This document shows, in pieces, positions 50,435 to 59,637 of a stretch of 64,000 nucleotides of DNA (position 1 is the stretch's first letter; every line of letters starts with the position of its first letter). The stretch is from contig CALXLV010000030.1 of the NCBI GenBank assembly GCA_944389295.1, forward strand, positions 20,398 to 84,397, read 5' to 3'. The notes beneath the pieces are model-generated. The model was not told the DNA's origin, did not search any database, and was given only the letters and a program-made list of their open reading frames with translations. A program made the translations under genes and the position numbers. The stretch is from an uncultured Spirochaetaceae bacterium. Its GTDB lineage: Bacteria > Spirochaetota > Spirochaetia > Sphaerochaetales > Sphaerochaetaceae.

Positions 50435-52712
50435 GCGTACTGTAAGGGATACAGAGCTCGACAAAGTCCTTGAGATTGTCAGGAAGTATTCAGTTTCGCC
50501 AGAGGGATGCGCATCTATATCGCCGGAGAGGATTACGGATGACCGTGAGCTTATAGATTCCAGAGCTGCGAGAATTGAGGAGTATATCGGCCGGCTGGGG
50601 CTTTCCGGTGTGGAGCCTTTTCCCTATATCTCGGATCTCTTTGACTACGCTGACCGCACTCATGCCGATTTTCCCGGTACCGATGTCTATAAAGCTGGTC
50701 AGTTTATACATTCCTATATCGGAATGCTTATCTTTCTTGACAAAGAAGCTAATATCTACGATGAGGACAGGGAGCTGGGAGAGGATATACTCTCATCGCT
50801 GGACAGCGACGGAAATGTCTTTGAGGATCATCCGCGGCTCCTTCCTCTGATAAGGCAGCGCGATGCTGTGCGTGCTGAGAGGGAACGCTTCTCGGCGTCA
50901 TTCATAGCGGGGAACAGGGGCGTCGTGCAGCAGAGCGAGGCGATGTTCAGGAGCGGACGTGTCGTCATTCCCATAAAAAGCGATCAGAGCAGCCGTGTAG
51001 ACTGCTATATCTCCGGAGCCTCCGCTTCCGGCAGCACTCTCTTTGCGGAGCCCTTTGAGCTCGTCACGCTGAACAACAACGCTGTGATTGCAGAGGAGAG
51101 AATAAGGGCGGAGAAGGCCAGGATCGTCCATGAGCTTTCCGACAGGGTTAGAAAGCATCTTCCCGTACTTCATAAGATGCTTGCCGCCGTCATAGAGTTT
51201 GACTTCCACTATGCGTTCGCCCGCTGGGCGGAGAAGTGCGGAGCAAAGCATCCCTCGAATGGGAAGAATCTCTCCATTATTGCTGCGCGTCATCCGCTCA
51301 TCGGAGATAGCGCAGTTCCTATTGATCTCACCATTCCGGATGGAGTGCGCGTGCTTGTGCTCTCCGGAGCCAATGCGGGCGGAAAGACTGTGACTATGAA
51401 AACTGCGGCGCTCTTCGTGCTTCTCAACCAGATCGCGGGATACATACCTGCTGCGGCGGAGTCATCTCTTCCTCTCTTCTCCTCTGTCTATACTGATATA
51501 GGCGACGGGCAGTCCATTCTCGATGCCGCATCGACGTTCTCGTCGCATATGAAGAACATCGCATCGATTGCGAGGAATACCGAGGAGCGTTCGCTTGTGA
51601 TTCTCGATGAGCTCGGTACTGGAACCGATCCCGGGGAGGGAGCGGCGCTTTCGCGGGCGATTCTCTCTTATCTTTCCTCCCACGCGCTTCTGACCTTCGC
51701 GACTTCCCACTACTCGGAGGTGAAGAGCTTCGCATACAGCGAGCCGGGGATGATGAACGCATCGATGGAGTTCGACGTGCGTTCAGGTATGCCCACATAC
51801 CGTGTACTCGAGGGAATTCCCGGAGACAGCCATGCGATCGCGACGGCGGTGAGGATGAGGATGCCGAAAGAGATAACCGATGCAGCCTCAGCTTCGCTCC
51901 GCGGCGGCGAAGGAGATGCGGCGAGGATAATACAGGGGCTCATTTCACGCCAGCGCACCCTTGACAGGAAGATAACCGAGGCAGCGCTGATGAAGCGCAG
52001 GGAAGAGAGGGAGAGCGAGGAGAACAGGAAGAGAAGCCGTGAGCTTGAGGCGATGGAGAACGAGCTGAGGAAAGAGGGCGTCAGGGAGATATCGGAATTC
52101 CTCCGCGAGACAAGAAAGGAGCTTGAGCGCCTCGTGATGGATGTCCGTACAGGCAAGCTCACGCCGGAAAAGACAAAGAAGGTGAAGGCTTTTATCTCCT
52201 CCATAGAGAAGAAGAAGGAAGAGGAGGAGAGCGTTCTTTCCGATGATGAGTCAGAGATGCACTATGACGCTGCTCCGCTTGAGGTGGGCGACGATGTAAT
52301 CTGCGGCAGGAACGCCTCAAAGGGACGAGTCACCGGCGTTTCCGGCAAGGATGTGCAGGTACTTCTTGAGAACGGACTGCGAATGACGCTGAAGCGGAGC
52401 ATGGTGCGCCGTGCGGTGAAGAAGGAGGAGAGGAAGTCCTCTGTCCAGTTCGTCTCAGAGAAGCGAAGAGCTGAATATACGATGGATGTCAGAGGGCTTA
52501 CTCTTGAGGAGACTGTGAGGCGTCTTGATGACCAGATGGAGGCCGCCATACTCTCAGGACTTTCATCCTTCTCGATCATCCACGGCTATGGGGACGGAAT
52601 TCTCTCCCGCGGCGTGCATGACTATCTAAGAAAGAGGAAGGAAGTGAAGGACTACAGGTTTGCCCGTCCCGAGGACGGCGGCATGGGCAAGACTTACGTC
52701 GAGCTCTTCTGA
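50421..52712 (+). CDS. mutS2: MutS2 endonuclease
   Basis: A 763-residue MutS2. The ATPase core has Walker A SGANAGGKTVTMKT (near residue 315) and Walker B region SLVILDELGTGTDPGEGAALSRAILSYL; a coiled-coil clamp (about 505-600) and KOW-like segment precede the C-terminal Smr nuclease domain (about 690-763: MDVRGLTLEETVRRLDDQ and IHGYGDGILSRGVHDYL). The Smr LDxH motif reads MDVR, a common variant. MutS2 suppresses recombination and rescues collided ribosomes in some bacteria. It overlaps the next gene by 19 bases in convergent orientation. Confidence 0.95.
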   Translation: MHISERTVRDTELDKVLEIVRKYSVSPEGCASISPERITDDRELIDSRAARIEEYIGRLGLSGVEPFPYISDLFDYADRTHADFPGTDVYKAGQFIHSYIGMLIFLDKEANIYDEDRELGEDILSSLDSDGNVFEDHPRLLPLIRQRDAVRAERERFSASFIAGNRGVVQQSEAMFRSGRVVIPIKSDQSSRVDCYISGASASGSTLFAEPFELVTLNNNAVIAEERIRAEKARIVHELSDRVRKHLPVLHKMLAAVIEFDFHYAFARWAEKCGAKHPSNGKNLSIIAARHPLIGDSAVPIDLTIPDGVRVLVLSGANAGGKTVTMKTAALFVLLNQIAGYIPAAAESSLPLFSSVYTDIGDGQSILDAASTFSSHMKNIASIARNTEERSLVILDELGTGTDPGEGAALSRAILSYLSSHALLTFATSHYSEVKSFAYSEPGMMNASMEFDVRSGMPTYRVLEGIPGDSHAIATAVRMRMPKEITDAASASLRGGEGDAARIIQGLISRQRTLDRKITEAALMKRREERESEENRKRSRELEAMENELRKEGVREISEFLRETRKELERLVMDVRTGKLTPEKTKKVKAFISSIEKKKEEEESVLSDDESEMHYDAAPLEVGDDVICGRNASKGRVTGVSGKDVQVLLENGLRMTLKRSMVRRAVKKEERKSSVQFVSEKRRAEYTMDVRGLTLEETVRRLDDQMEAAILSGLSSFSIIHGYGDGILSRGVHDYLRKRKEVKDYRFARPEDGGMGKTYVELF

Positions 52713-53563
52713 GGGCGCTGCGCTATCAGAACAGCGGCGAATACAAGGGCGCATCCTGCGATTTCCCTGGGAGAAAGCCTCTCTGAAAGCATGATCGCGC
52801 CGCCGATTGCCGCCCATACGCTTTCGAGCGAGAGGATGAATACAGCGTGGCTCGGCCTGACGTCTGTCTGGGCGACGACCTGCAGCGTGTAGGCGATTCC
52901 GCATGAGAATATTCCGGCGTAGAGCACAGGCATCCACTGCGAAAGTATCTCAGATGCCGCGGGACGCTCTGCTATCATTCCCGCGGAGCAGACGATTCCC
53001 GCAGTCAGGAACTGGAACATGGAGAGGACGATTCCGTCAGTTTTCTTCCCAGTCCTGTCTATAACGATGATGTGCAGCGCAAAGAGCACGGAGCAGAGAA
53101 TCAGCCAGAGATCGCCGGAGGAGACGGAGAAGCCGCTTCCGATTGAGAGAAGGTACATGCCGACGAGGGCTATTGGTGCGGAGATCCAGGTGTTTTTCTG
53201 TATCTTCTGACCGAGAAGCAGCGACATGAACGGCACTATGATTATATAGAGGCTGGTGATGAAGCCTCCCTTTCCGGCTCCCGAGTACGAGACGCCTATC
53301 TGCTGCGTCACCGATGCGGCGGCGAGGCAGAGGCCGCAGAAGATTCCGCCTCTGAGGGAGTTTTTCCAGTATTCTCTGTCATCGCGATGCTCTTTTATAT
53401 ATGGTACGGCGAAGGGGATGAGCACCACGGCACCTATCAGCATTCTTATCGCGTTGAAGGTGAACGGTCCCATGCTTTCGGATGATACGGACTGGGCGAC
53501 GAACGCCAGTCCCCAGATGAGTGATGTGAGCAGAAGCAGAAGCATTGCACGGTTTTCTTTCAT
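52694..53563 (-). CDS. DMT-superfamily transporter (EamA domains)
   Basis: A 289-residue permease with ten hydrophobic segments in two EamA repeats (LTSLIWGLAFVAQSVSSESMGPFTFNAIRML opens the first). It is similar in kind to the exporter at 42.7-43.6 kb but not closely related by eye. TAGAAT ends nine bases before the ATG, giving a leader of at most a few bases. Substrate unknown. Confidence 0.87.
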   Translation of the reverse strand: MKENRAMLLLLLTSLIWGLAFVAQSVSSESMGPFTFNAIRMLIGAVVLIPFAVPYIKEHRDDREYWKNSLRGGIFCGLCLAAASVTQQIGVSYSGAGKGGFITSLYIIIVPFMSLLLGQKIQKNTWISAPIALVGMYLLSIGSGFSVSSGDLWLILCSVLFALHIIVIDRTGKKTDGIVLSMFQFLTAGIVCSAGMIAERPAASEILSQWMPVLYAGIFSCGIAYTLQVVAQTDVRPSHAVFILSLESVWAAIGGAIMLSERLSPREIAGCALVFAAVLIAQRPQKSST

Positions 53564-53660
53564 AACGGGAGCATTCTATACGGATAAGGCCTCTCTGTGG
53601 ATGCCTTCGGGGCATTTTCCCGCCATTTTCCGCCGCTTCTGAATGTGTTATGCTTTTTCC

Positions 53661-54446
53661 ATGTCTGATTACATGAACGGAACCGGAATCCAGTATCATC
53701 TTCACGTCTCGAAAGGGCAGGTTGGACGCTATGCCATACTTCCGGGAGACCCCAAGAGGGTTCCTCTCATCGCAAAGTATCTCGACGATGCCCGCCTTAT
53801 TGCCGACAGCCGCGAATACGTCACTTACACGGGAACTCTTGACGGGGAGCCTGTGACGGTCACCTCAACAGGAATAGGAGGGCCTTCCGCTGCTATCGCG
53901 ATGGAAGAGCTCTATAAATGCGGTACCGACACATTTATAAGGATGGGAACCTGCGGCGGAATAGCCCTTCCCGTTATGGGCGGTGATGTTGTCATTGCGA
54001 CGGGAGCTGTCAGGATGGAGGGCACGAGCCGCGAGTATGCTCCGATAGAGTTTCCGGCAGTTGCTGATTTCTGCGTCGTCTCGGCGCTGAAGGAGGCTGC
54101 GGAGAGGCTGGGGTACAGATACCATCTCGGTGTTGTCCAGTGCAAGGACTCGTTCTACGGCCAGCATGACCCTTCTGTGATGCCTGTAAGCTATGAGCTT
54201 CTGGCGAAGTGGGAGGCGTGGAAGAGGCTGGGAGTGCTCGCATCGGAGATGGAGAGCGCCGCACTGTTCACAGTTGCCGCAAGGCTCGGCGCACGCTGCG
54301 GCTCGCTCTTCTTCGTCGTAGGCAATCAGGAGAGGGAGGCGCTGGGAATGGACAATCCCAAGCTCCACGACACCGAGCCTGCGATCATTGCCGCCGTTGA
54401 GGGTGTGCGCAGTCTTATCGCGATGGACCGGAAGAGTAGAGCCTGA
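53661..54446 (+). CDS. udp: uridine phosphorylase (NP-I family)
   Basis: A 261-residue phosphorylase cleaving uridine (or deoxyuridine) to uracil. The N-terminal [18 protein letters not shown], phosphate-binding [15 protein letters not shown] and RMGTCGGI, and the specificity region [27 protein letters not shown] are typical of the uridine/purine NP-I group; QxxR-type residues favour uridine. The product would feed upp. TATGCT with extended TG ends six bases before the ATG and no Shine-Dalgarno is seen, setting the start at 53661. Confidence 0.85.
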   Translation: MSDYMNGTGIQYHLHVSKGQVGRYAILPGDPKRVPLIAKYLDDARLIADSREYVTYTGTLDGEPVTVTSTGIGGPSAAIAMEELYKCGTDTFIRMGTCGGIALPVMGGDVVIATGAVRMEGTSREYAPIEFPAVADFCVVSALKEAAERLGYRYHLGVVQCKDSFYGQHDPSVMPVSYELLAKWEAWKRLGVLASEMESAALFTVAARLGARCGSLFFVVGNQEREALGMDNPKLHDTEPAIIAAVEGVRSLIAMDRKSRA

Positions 54447-54756
54447 CGCCCTCCGCTTTGTAATGCTTCTTTCTCTCCTCGAGGAGGAGATCGAGGTCAT
54501 CGTTTTCATCTGCCTCGGCATCGAGGTCTATTGTGAAGAGCTCAAGGCCGAGGGATGAGTATTCTCTCTGCAGCTCTTCCGACTCATGCATCGAGAGATC
54601 GAGGCGGAAACGCTCGTCCCTGAATGATTTCACCGCATCTTCCGTTTTCTTCAGGAAGATGCTTCCTGTTTTCAGATTCCTTACAGCGATTATCCCCCTG
54701 ACAGGCTCAGGGCGTGAGAATATACCTGTTTTCGGTATTCTTTCCGTATTGTCCAC
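54415..54756 (-). CDS. degenerate GIY-YIG nuclease-like protein
   Basis: A 113-residue protein starting GTG at 54756 (reading [13 protein letters not shown]). The pattern [21 protein letters not shown], then a long helix with [25 protein letters not shown] and [11 protein letters not shown], resembles the small GIY-YIG family proteins whose motif is altered (GII for GIY, IFL for YIG). The start is set by a promoter with TTGCGG, 17 bases and TATCAT seven bases before the GTG, with no Shine-Dalgarno. It overlaps udp's end by 32 bases in convergent orientation. Nuclease activity is doubtful. Confidence 0.65.
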   Translation of the reverse strand: MDNTERIPKTGIFSRPEPVRGIIAVRNLKTGSIFLKKTEDAVKSFRDERFRLDLSMHESEELQREYSSLGLELFTIDLDAEADENDDLDLLLEERKKHYKAEGVRLYSSGPSR

Positions 54757-54763
54757 ATATGCA

Positions 54764-54792
54764 ATGATAGAGGAATCAACACTTGTCCGCAA
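54764..54792 (-). promoter_or_regulatory. leaderless promoter of the GIY-YIG-like gene
   Basis: TTGCGG (54787-54792), 17 bases, TATCAT (54764-54769), then seven bases to GTG at 54756 on the minus strand. Confidence 0.6.
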
Positions 54793-54875
54793 CGGTGAGG
54801 GAATGGTATCATATGCTTTGTTGCTATCGACGATATCAACAGATTCAGAATAAAAAGACAGGAGATTAGGTGGAT

Positions 54876-55457
54876 ATGGAACAGCAGATTCAGGATCTTG
54901 TCGCTTCCATCAGGAAGGAAGGTATCGAGACTGCGAAAGCTGAGGCGGAGAGGATCATCGCAGAGGCGAAATCCCAGGCTGAAGCTGTAGTCAGGGATGC
55001 CGAAAGCGAGAAGGCCAAGCTCCTTTCCGATGCCAGGAAGGAGATCGAGCTTGAGAAGAACTCTGCGGAAGCGTCTATAAGACAGGCTGCCCGCAATGCC
55101 TCCCTTTCGCTCAAGAAGAGCATTGAAGATGAGTTCACGAGGATTCTCAGGGACGGTGCGGGAAAAGCAATGCACGGAGATGCGCTTCTTTCCCTGATCA
55201 AGAGCGCTGTCTCTGCGGACGCTGCAGGCAAGGCCATCGAGCTTCCCAAGGCTGACATCGATGCGCTCCGCTCTTCCATATCCTCGGTATTCGCCTCTGA
55301 GATAGCAGCCGGGATGGAGTTCCGTCCGTCCTCGTCGCTTTCAGCAGGCTTCCGCATTGCGGAGAAGGACGGATCGGGCTATGTCGGATACTCCGACGAG
55401 GAGTGCGCGAAGCTGCTCTTCCCATATCTTTCGGAAAGCCTCAGGGAGATTCTCTGA
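54876..55457 (+). CDS. atpE: V/A-type ATP synthase subunit E
   Basis: A 193-residue peripheral stalk subunit. The first 90 residues are a charged coiled coil (EAERIIAEAKSQAEAVVRDAESEK) and the rest a small globular end, as in V-ATPase E. ATG at 54876 lies after AGGTGG; an in-frame GTG six bases earlier is less likely. It opens the atpE-DUF2764-atpA-B-D-I-K operon, the order found in spirochaetes and some other bacteria. Confidence 0.88.
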   Translation: MEQQIQDLVASIRKEGIETAKAEAERIIAEAKSQAEAVVRDAESEKAKLLSDARKEIELEKNSAEASIRQAARNASLSLKKSIEDEFTRILRDGAGKAMHGDALLSLIKSAVSADAAGKAIELPKADIDALRSSISSVFASEIAAGMEFRPSSSLSAGFRIAEKDGSGYVGYSDEECAKLLFPYLSESLREIL

Positions 55458-55460
55458 GAG

Positions 55461-55991
55461 ATGGCGGAGTACTACTATTTTGCGTCAACCCTGCCGATGC
55501 TGAGCATGGACAGGGAGCCGCCGGTAACCTATGAGGAGTTCATGAGATCCGCTTCGGAGCATCTCTCGAAGAAGGATTATCATGATCTCTCCATGGCGGT
55601 ATTCGGCGAGAACAGCGGCGGCGCCTCCATTCCGGTCGTCCGCGACTGGCAGATTTTCGCCGGCAGGCTTTCCTCTGCGATAAACCGCATCAGAGCCTCC
55701 CGCCTCGGTTTCTCCGGCTATGAGAACGGAGAGACGGACAGGGAGATGGAGGAGAGGGCGAGGGATATCGTCGAGAACAGGAATCCTCTTGAGGGTGAGA
55801 AGGCAGTGCTTTCCGCATATTTCGATTTTCTCTCCTCGTATGAGTCGGGATCGCCGTTCTCCTCGAAATCGCTGATGATCTACGCGCTGAAACTCCAGCT
55901 GATAGAGCGCCTGAGGGCGTTCGACGAGAAGAAGGGCAGGGCGGAGTTCGACAGACTGTATTCATCTATCGAAGAGGATATTTTCAGGTAA
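55461..55991 (+). CDS. DUF2764 V-ATPase-associated protein
   Basis: A 176-residue protein starting MAEYYYFASTLPMLSMDRE, the characteristic DUF2764 N-terminus. It lies three bases after atpE and nine before atpA, in the slot occupied by atpC (subunit C/d) in archaeal operons. No such subunit gene occurs elsewhere in this operon, so this protein probably takes that central-stalk/rotor-adaptor role. This is inference from position; no motif confirms it. Confidence 0.85.
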   Translation: MAEYYYFASTLPMLSMDREPPVTYEEFMRSASEHLSKKDYHDLSMAVFGENSGGASIPVVRDWQIFAGRLSSAINRIRASRLGFSGYENGETDREMEERARDIVENRNPLEGEKAVLSAYFDFLSSYESGSPFSSKSLMIYALKLQLIERLRAFDEKKGRAEFDRLYSSIEEDIFR

Positions 55992-56000
55992 GGAGCTGTT

Positions 56001-57725
56001 ATGTCAGTCAGTACAGGACGTGTAACCGGCGTGAATGGGAACATGGTCAATGTCGCATTCACGGACAAGGTCATAAAGAATGAGGTCGGGTTCATCCGCG
56101 TCGGCGATACCAGACTCAAGAGCGAGATAATAAGAATCACCAGCGGCGTCGCCTCTCTGCAGGTCTATGAGATGACGAACGGAATCAAGGTCGGCGATGA
56201 GGTTGAGTTCACAGGCGAGCTTCTTTCCGTCGAGCTGGGGCCGGGGCTTCTGACGCAGGTCTTTGACGGTCTGCAGAATCCTCTTCCGGAACTTGCCGAG
56301 AAGTGCGGCTTCTTCCTTGAGCGCGGTGTCTATATCGATCCTCTTCCGGATAAGGAATGGGACTTCACCGCCACGAAGAAGGCGGGAGACAAGGTAAAGG
56401 CAGGCGATTCCTTCGGCTGGGTTCCCGAAGGGCTGTTCCATCACGAGATAATGGTTCCCTTCACGCTGCAGGGCGAGTGGACGATAAAATCCATCGCTGC
56501 AGACGGAGCTCACCGCTCGCATGAGACGATCTGCGTTATAGAGAACGCCAAGGGAGAGACAAAGGATCTCTCGATGATAATAACCCAGCCTGTAAAGGTC
56601 GCAATCGAAGGCTATGAGGAGCGCGTCATGCCCGACGAGCCGATGGTTACGAAGATCAGGATCATCGATACATTCCTCCCCGTGGCCAAGGGCGGCACAT
56701 ACTGCATTCCCGGTCCTTTCGGTGCGGGAAAGACGGTTCTCCAGCATCTGACGTCGAAGAACGCAGATGTCGACATAGTCATCATCGCGGCATGCGGCGA
56801 GCGTGCGGGCGAGGTTGTCGAAGTTCTCAAGGAGTTCCCTGAGCTTACCGACCCGAAGACGGGACGAAGCCTGATGGAGAGGACGATCATAATCTGCAAT
56901 ACATCCTCAATGCCGGTAGCCGCAAGAGAGGCTTCCGTATATACCGCCGTCACGATGGCTGAGTATTACAGGAACATGGGACTCGATGTCCTTCTCCTCG
57001 CAGACTCCACTTCAAGATGGGCGCAGGCGATGAGAGAGATGTCCGGACGCCTCGAGGAGATTCCGGGCGACGAAGCGTTCCCCGCATACCTTGAGTCGCG
57101 CATTGCAGGATTCTATGAGAGGGCCGGAAAGGTGAGGCTTGCCGACGGCCGCTATGGCTCGGTAACTATCGGAGGAACCGTATCCCCCGCGGGCGGAAAC
57201 TTCGAGGAGCCGGTGACGCAGGCGACGCTGAAAGTCGTAGGCGCCTTCCACGGACTTTCAAGAGAGCGTTCCGATGCGAGAAAGTATCCTGCGATCGATC
57301 CTCTCGACTCTTGGTCCAAGTATGACGGAATCATCGACCGCAGGCTCGTCGATGAGGCGTATTCGTATCTCAGAAGGGGCAATGAGGTAGGACAGATGAT
57401 GAAGGTCGTAGGCGAGGAGGGAACGAGCCTTGACGATTACATCATCTACCAGAAGGGAGAGTTCCTCGATGCGGTCTATCTGCAGCAGAACTCCTTCGAT
57501 CCCGTCGATTCAATGGTGGTTCCTGAGAGGCAGAAAGAGGCGTTCGACATGCTCTACAGCATCCTTACCTCATCGTTTGATCTCTCCGACAAGAAAGATG
57601 CCCGTCTCTTCTTCAACGAGCTGAGGCAGCGTTTCCTCGACTGGAACGGCACGGCGTCCGACAGTCCTGATTTCCAGAGAAGGAAGGACGATCTCGTATC
57701 ATTCTACGAGGGGAGGAGGAAGTAA
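56001..57725 (+). CDS. atpA: V/A-type ATP synthase catalytic subunit A
   Basis: The 574-residue nucleotide-hydrolysing subunit. Walker A is PGPFGAGKTVLQH (near residue 235), followed by ACGERAGEVVEVLKEFPELTDP and the catalytic-Glu and arginine regions, and LLADSTSRWAQAMREMSGRLEEIPGDEAFPAYL. The extra non-homologous domain typical of A subunits (about 110-185) is present. It pairs with subunit B in the A3B3 head. Confidence 0.97.
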   Translation: MSVSTGRVTGVNGNMVNVAFTDKVIKNEVGFIRVGDTRLKSEIIRITSGVASLQVYEMTNGIKVGDEVEFTGELLSVELGPGLLTQVFDGLQNPLPELAEKCGFFLERGVYIDPLPDKEWDFTATKKAGDKVKAGDSFGWVPEGLFHHEIMVPFTLQGEWTIKSIAADGAHRSHETICVIENAKGETKDLSMIITQPVKVAIEGYEERVMPDEPMVTKIRIIDTFLPVAKGGTYCIPGPFGAGKTVLQHLTSKNADVDIVIIAACGERAGEVVEVLKEFPELTDPKTGRSLMERTIIICNTSSMPVAAREASVYTAVTMAEYYRNMGLDVLLLADSTSRWAQAMREMSGRLEEIPGDEAFPAYLESRIAGFYERAGKVRLADGRYGSVTIGGTVSPAGGNFEEPVTQATLKVVGAFHGLSRERSDARKYPAIDPLDSWSKYDGIIDRRLVDEAYSYLRRGNEVGQMMKVVGEEGTSLDDYIIYQKGEFLDAVYLQQNSFDPVDSMVVPERQKEAFDMLYSILTSSFDLSDKKDARLFFNELRQRFLDWNGTASDSPDFQRRKDDLVSFYEGRRK

Positions 57726-59024
57726 ATGCAGAAGGTCTATACGAAGATCGAATCAATAGTGGGAAACGTGATCACGGTGCGGGCTGAGGGTGTCCGCAAT
57801 CAGGATCTTGCCGAGATCACCACATCGCGCGGCACCGGCTACGCGAACGTCATAAAGCTCGACGGCGATCTTGTCTCGCTGCAGGTTTTCCAGGGCGCGC
57901 AGGGCGTGTCCACCGGCGACAGCGTCAAGTTCCTCGGCGTGCCGATGAGGGTAAGCTACTCGGAGGATCTTCTCGGGCGCATCTTCAACGGTGCGGGAAA
58001 GCCCAGGGACAACGGTCCTGAGCTCACGGCAAACATGATCGACATAGGAGGCCCTTCGGTAAATCCGTCCAAGAGAATACTCCCGAAGAAGATGATCAGG
58101 ACGGGAATCCCGATGATCGATGTATTCAACACGCTTGTCGAATCGCAGAAGCTGCCTATCTTCTCAATCTCGGGAGAGCCTTACAATCAGCTTCTGGCGC
58201 GCATAGCCACGCAGGCCGAGGTTGACATCATCATACTGGGAGGAATGGGACTCAAGTATGACGACTACCTCTTCTTCCGCAACACGCTTGAGAAATCGGG
58301 AGCTATGTCGAGGACGATAATGTTCATCCACACGGCATCAGACCCGACAGTAGAGTGTACCCTCGTTCCTGACATGACTCTCGCGGTCGCGGAGCGCTTC
58401 GCACTCGACGGCAAGCGCGTTCTAGTGCTCCTGACGGACATGACGAACTTCTGCGATGCGCAGAAGGAAATGGCGATCACCATGGATCAGGTTCCTTCCA
58501 ACAGAGGCTACCCCGGTGATCTCTACTCATCCCTCGCATCGCGCTATGAGAAGGCTGTCGATTTCGACGGCGCGGGTTCTGTTACAATCCTCGGTGTCAC
58601 AACGATGCCGGGCGACGACGTCACGCACCCCGTTCCGGACAACACGGGATACATCACAGAGGGACAGTATTACCTCCGCAACGGAAGAATCGAGCCGTTC
58701 GGTTCGCTCTCCCGTCTCAAGCAGAACGTCAACAAGGACACCCGTCCCGACCACCGCGCGCTGATGGACGGAATGATCAAGCTCTATTCTGCGTACAAGG
58801 ATTCGCTTGAGAAGCGTTCGATGGGATTCATGATGTCCGACTGGGACGAGAAGCTGCTGAGATACGGTGAGCTTTTCGAGTCAAAACTCATGGATCTCTC
58901 CGTCAACATTCCGCTTGAGGAGGCTCTCGATCTCGGATGGAAGATCCTCGCTGAGTGCTTCGAACCCAATGAGACAGGACTAAGGACCGAGCTTCTGGAG
59001 AAGTACTGGCCCAAGGAGGCGTGA
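57726..59024 (+). CDS. atpB: V/A-type ATP synthase regulatory subunit B
   Basis: The 432-residue non-catalytic partner of A. It lacks a Walker A Lys-Thr but keeps the family core ([35 protein letters not shown] and [34 protein letters not shown]). ATG at 57726 directly follows the atpA stop. The C-terminal region [29 protein letters not shown] is canonical. Confidence 0.97.
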   Translation: MQKVYTKIESIVGNVITVRAEGVRNQDLAEITTSRGTGYANVIKLDGDLVSLQVFQGAQGVSTGDSVKFLGVPMRVSYSEDLLGRIFNGAGKPRDNGPELTANMIDIGGPSVNPSKRILPKKMIRTGIPMIDVFNTLVESQKLPIFSISGEPYNQLLARIATQAEVDIIILGGMGLKYDDYLFFRNTLEKSGAMSRTIMFIHTASDPTVECTLVPDMTLAVAERFALDGKRVLVLLTDMTNFCDAQKEMAITMDQVPSNRGYPGDLYSSLASRYEKAVDFDGAGSVTILGVTTMPGDDVTHPVPDNTGYITEGQYYLRNGRIEPFGSLSRLKQNVNKDTRPDHRALMDGMIKLYSAYKDSLEKRSMGFMMSDWDEKLLRYGELFESKLMDLSVNIPLEEALDLGWKILAECFEPNETGLRTELLEKYWPKEA

Positions 59025-59025
59025 G

Positions 59026-59637
59026 TTGGGTGTCAAGCTGACTAAAAACGAGCAGAAGAAGCAGAAGGATGCCCTGAGGCAGTTCCAGCGCTATCTTCCG
59101 ACTCTCCAGCTGAAGAAGCAGCAGCTGCAGATGGTGATACGCGAATCGGAGAGCGAGATAGCCCGGCTCAAGGAAGAGCAGAAGAAGGCTGTCGAGGCGC
59201 TCTCCGGATGGATCGCTGTCTACGGCGAGAACGCTTCGTTCCCCGAGGAGAAGTCCATCTCGCATCTTGTCGTGATTGACAGGATAGAGAAGGACAGGGG
59301 AAACATCGCGGGAGTGGAGGTGCCTGTGTTCAAGTCTCTGGTATTCCGTCCTGTTGAATATGATCTGAGGTACTATCCGTTATGGGTTGACCGCGCGCTC
59401 GATGCGCTCCGCGACATAGCCCGGTATGATGCACTCGTCAAGACGCTGCAGGAGAGGATCGATCTCCTCTCCAAAGAGCTGAGAACCACATCCCAGCGCG
59501 TCAATCTCTTCGAGAAGGTTAAGATACCCGAGGCGAAGGAGAACATCAGGGTGATCGGCATATACCTCCAGGACCAGCAGACCGCCGCTGTCGTCAGAGG
59601 CAAGATATCGAAGAAGAAACTGGTGAGGGTGAGCTGA
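59026..59637 (+). CDS. atpD: V/A-type ATP synthase subunit D
   Basis: A 203-residue central rotor shaft with two long antiparallel helices (KNEQKKQKDALRQFQRYLPTLQLKKQQLQMV, then RIDLLSKELRTTSQRVNLFEKVKIPEAKENIRVI), the typical subunit D pattern. The start codon is TTG at 59026, set by AAGGAGG six bases upstream and within the end of atpB. It overlaps atpI by one base. Confidence 0.93.
   Translation: MGVKLTKNEQKKQKDALRQFQRYLPTLQLKKQQLQMVIRESESEIARLKEEQKKAVEALSGWIAVYGENASFPEEKSISHLVVIDRIEKDRGNIAGVEVPVFKSLVFRPVEYDLRYYPLWVDRALDALRDIARYDALVKTLQERIDLLSKELRTTSQRVNLFEKVKIPEAKENIRVIGIYLQDQQTAAVVRGKISKKKLVRVS

Noticed and set aside
54859..54875. Promoter for the V-ATPase operon
   Set aside because: Several weak TTG/TA combinations exist between 54800 and 54860, none with proper spacing and quality, so none was called.
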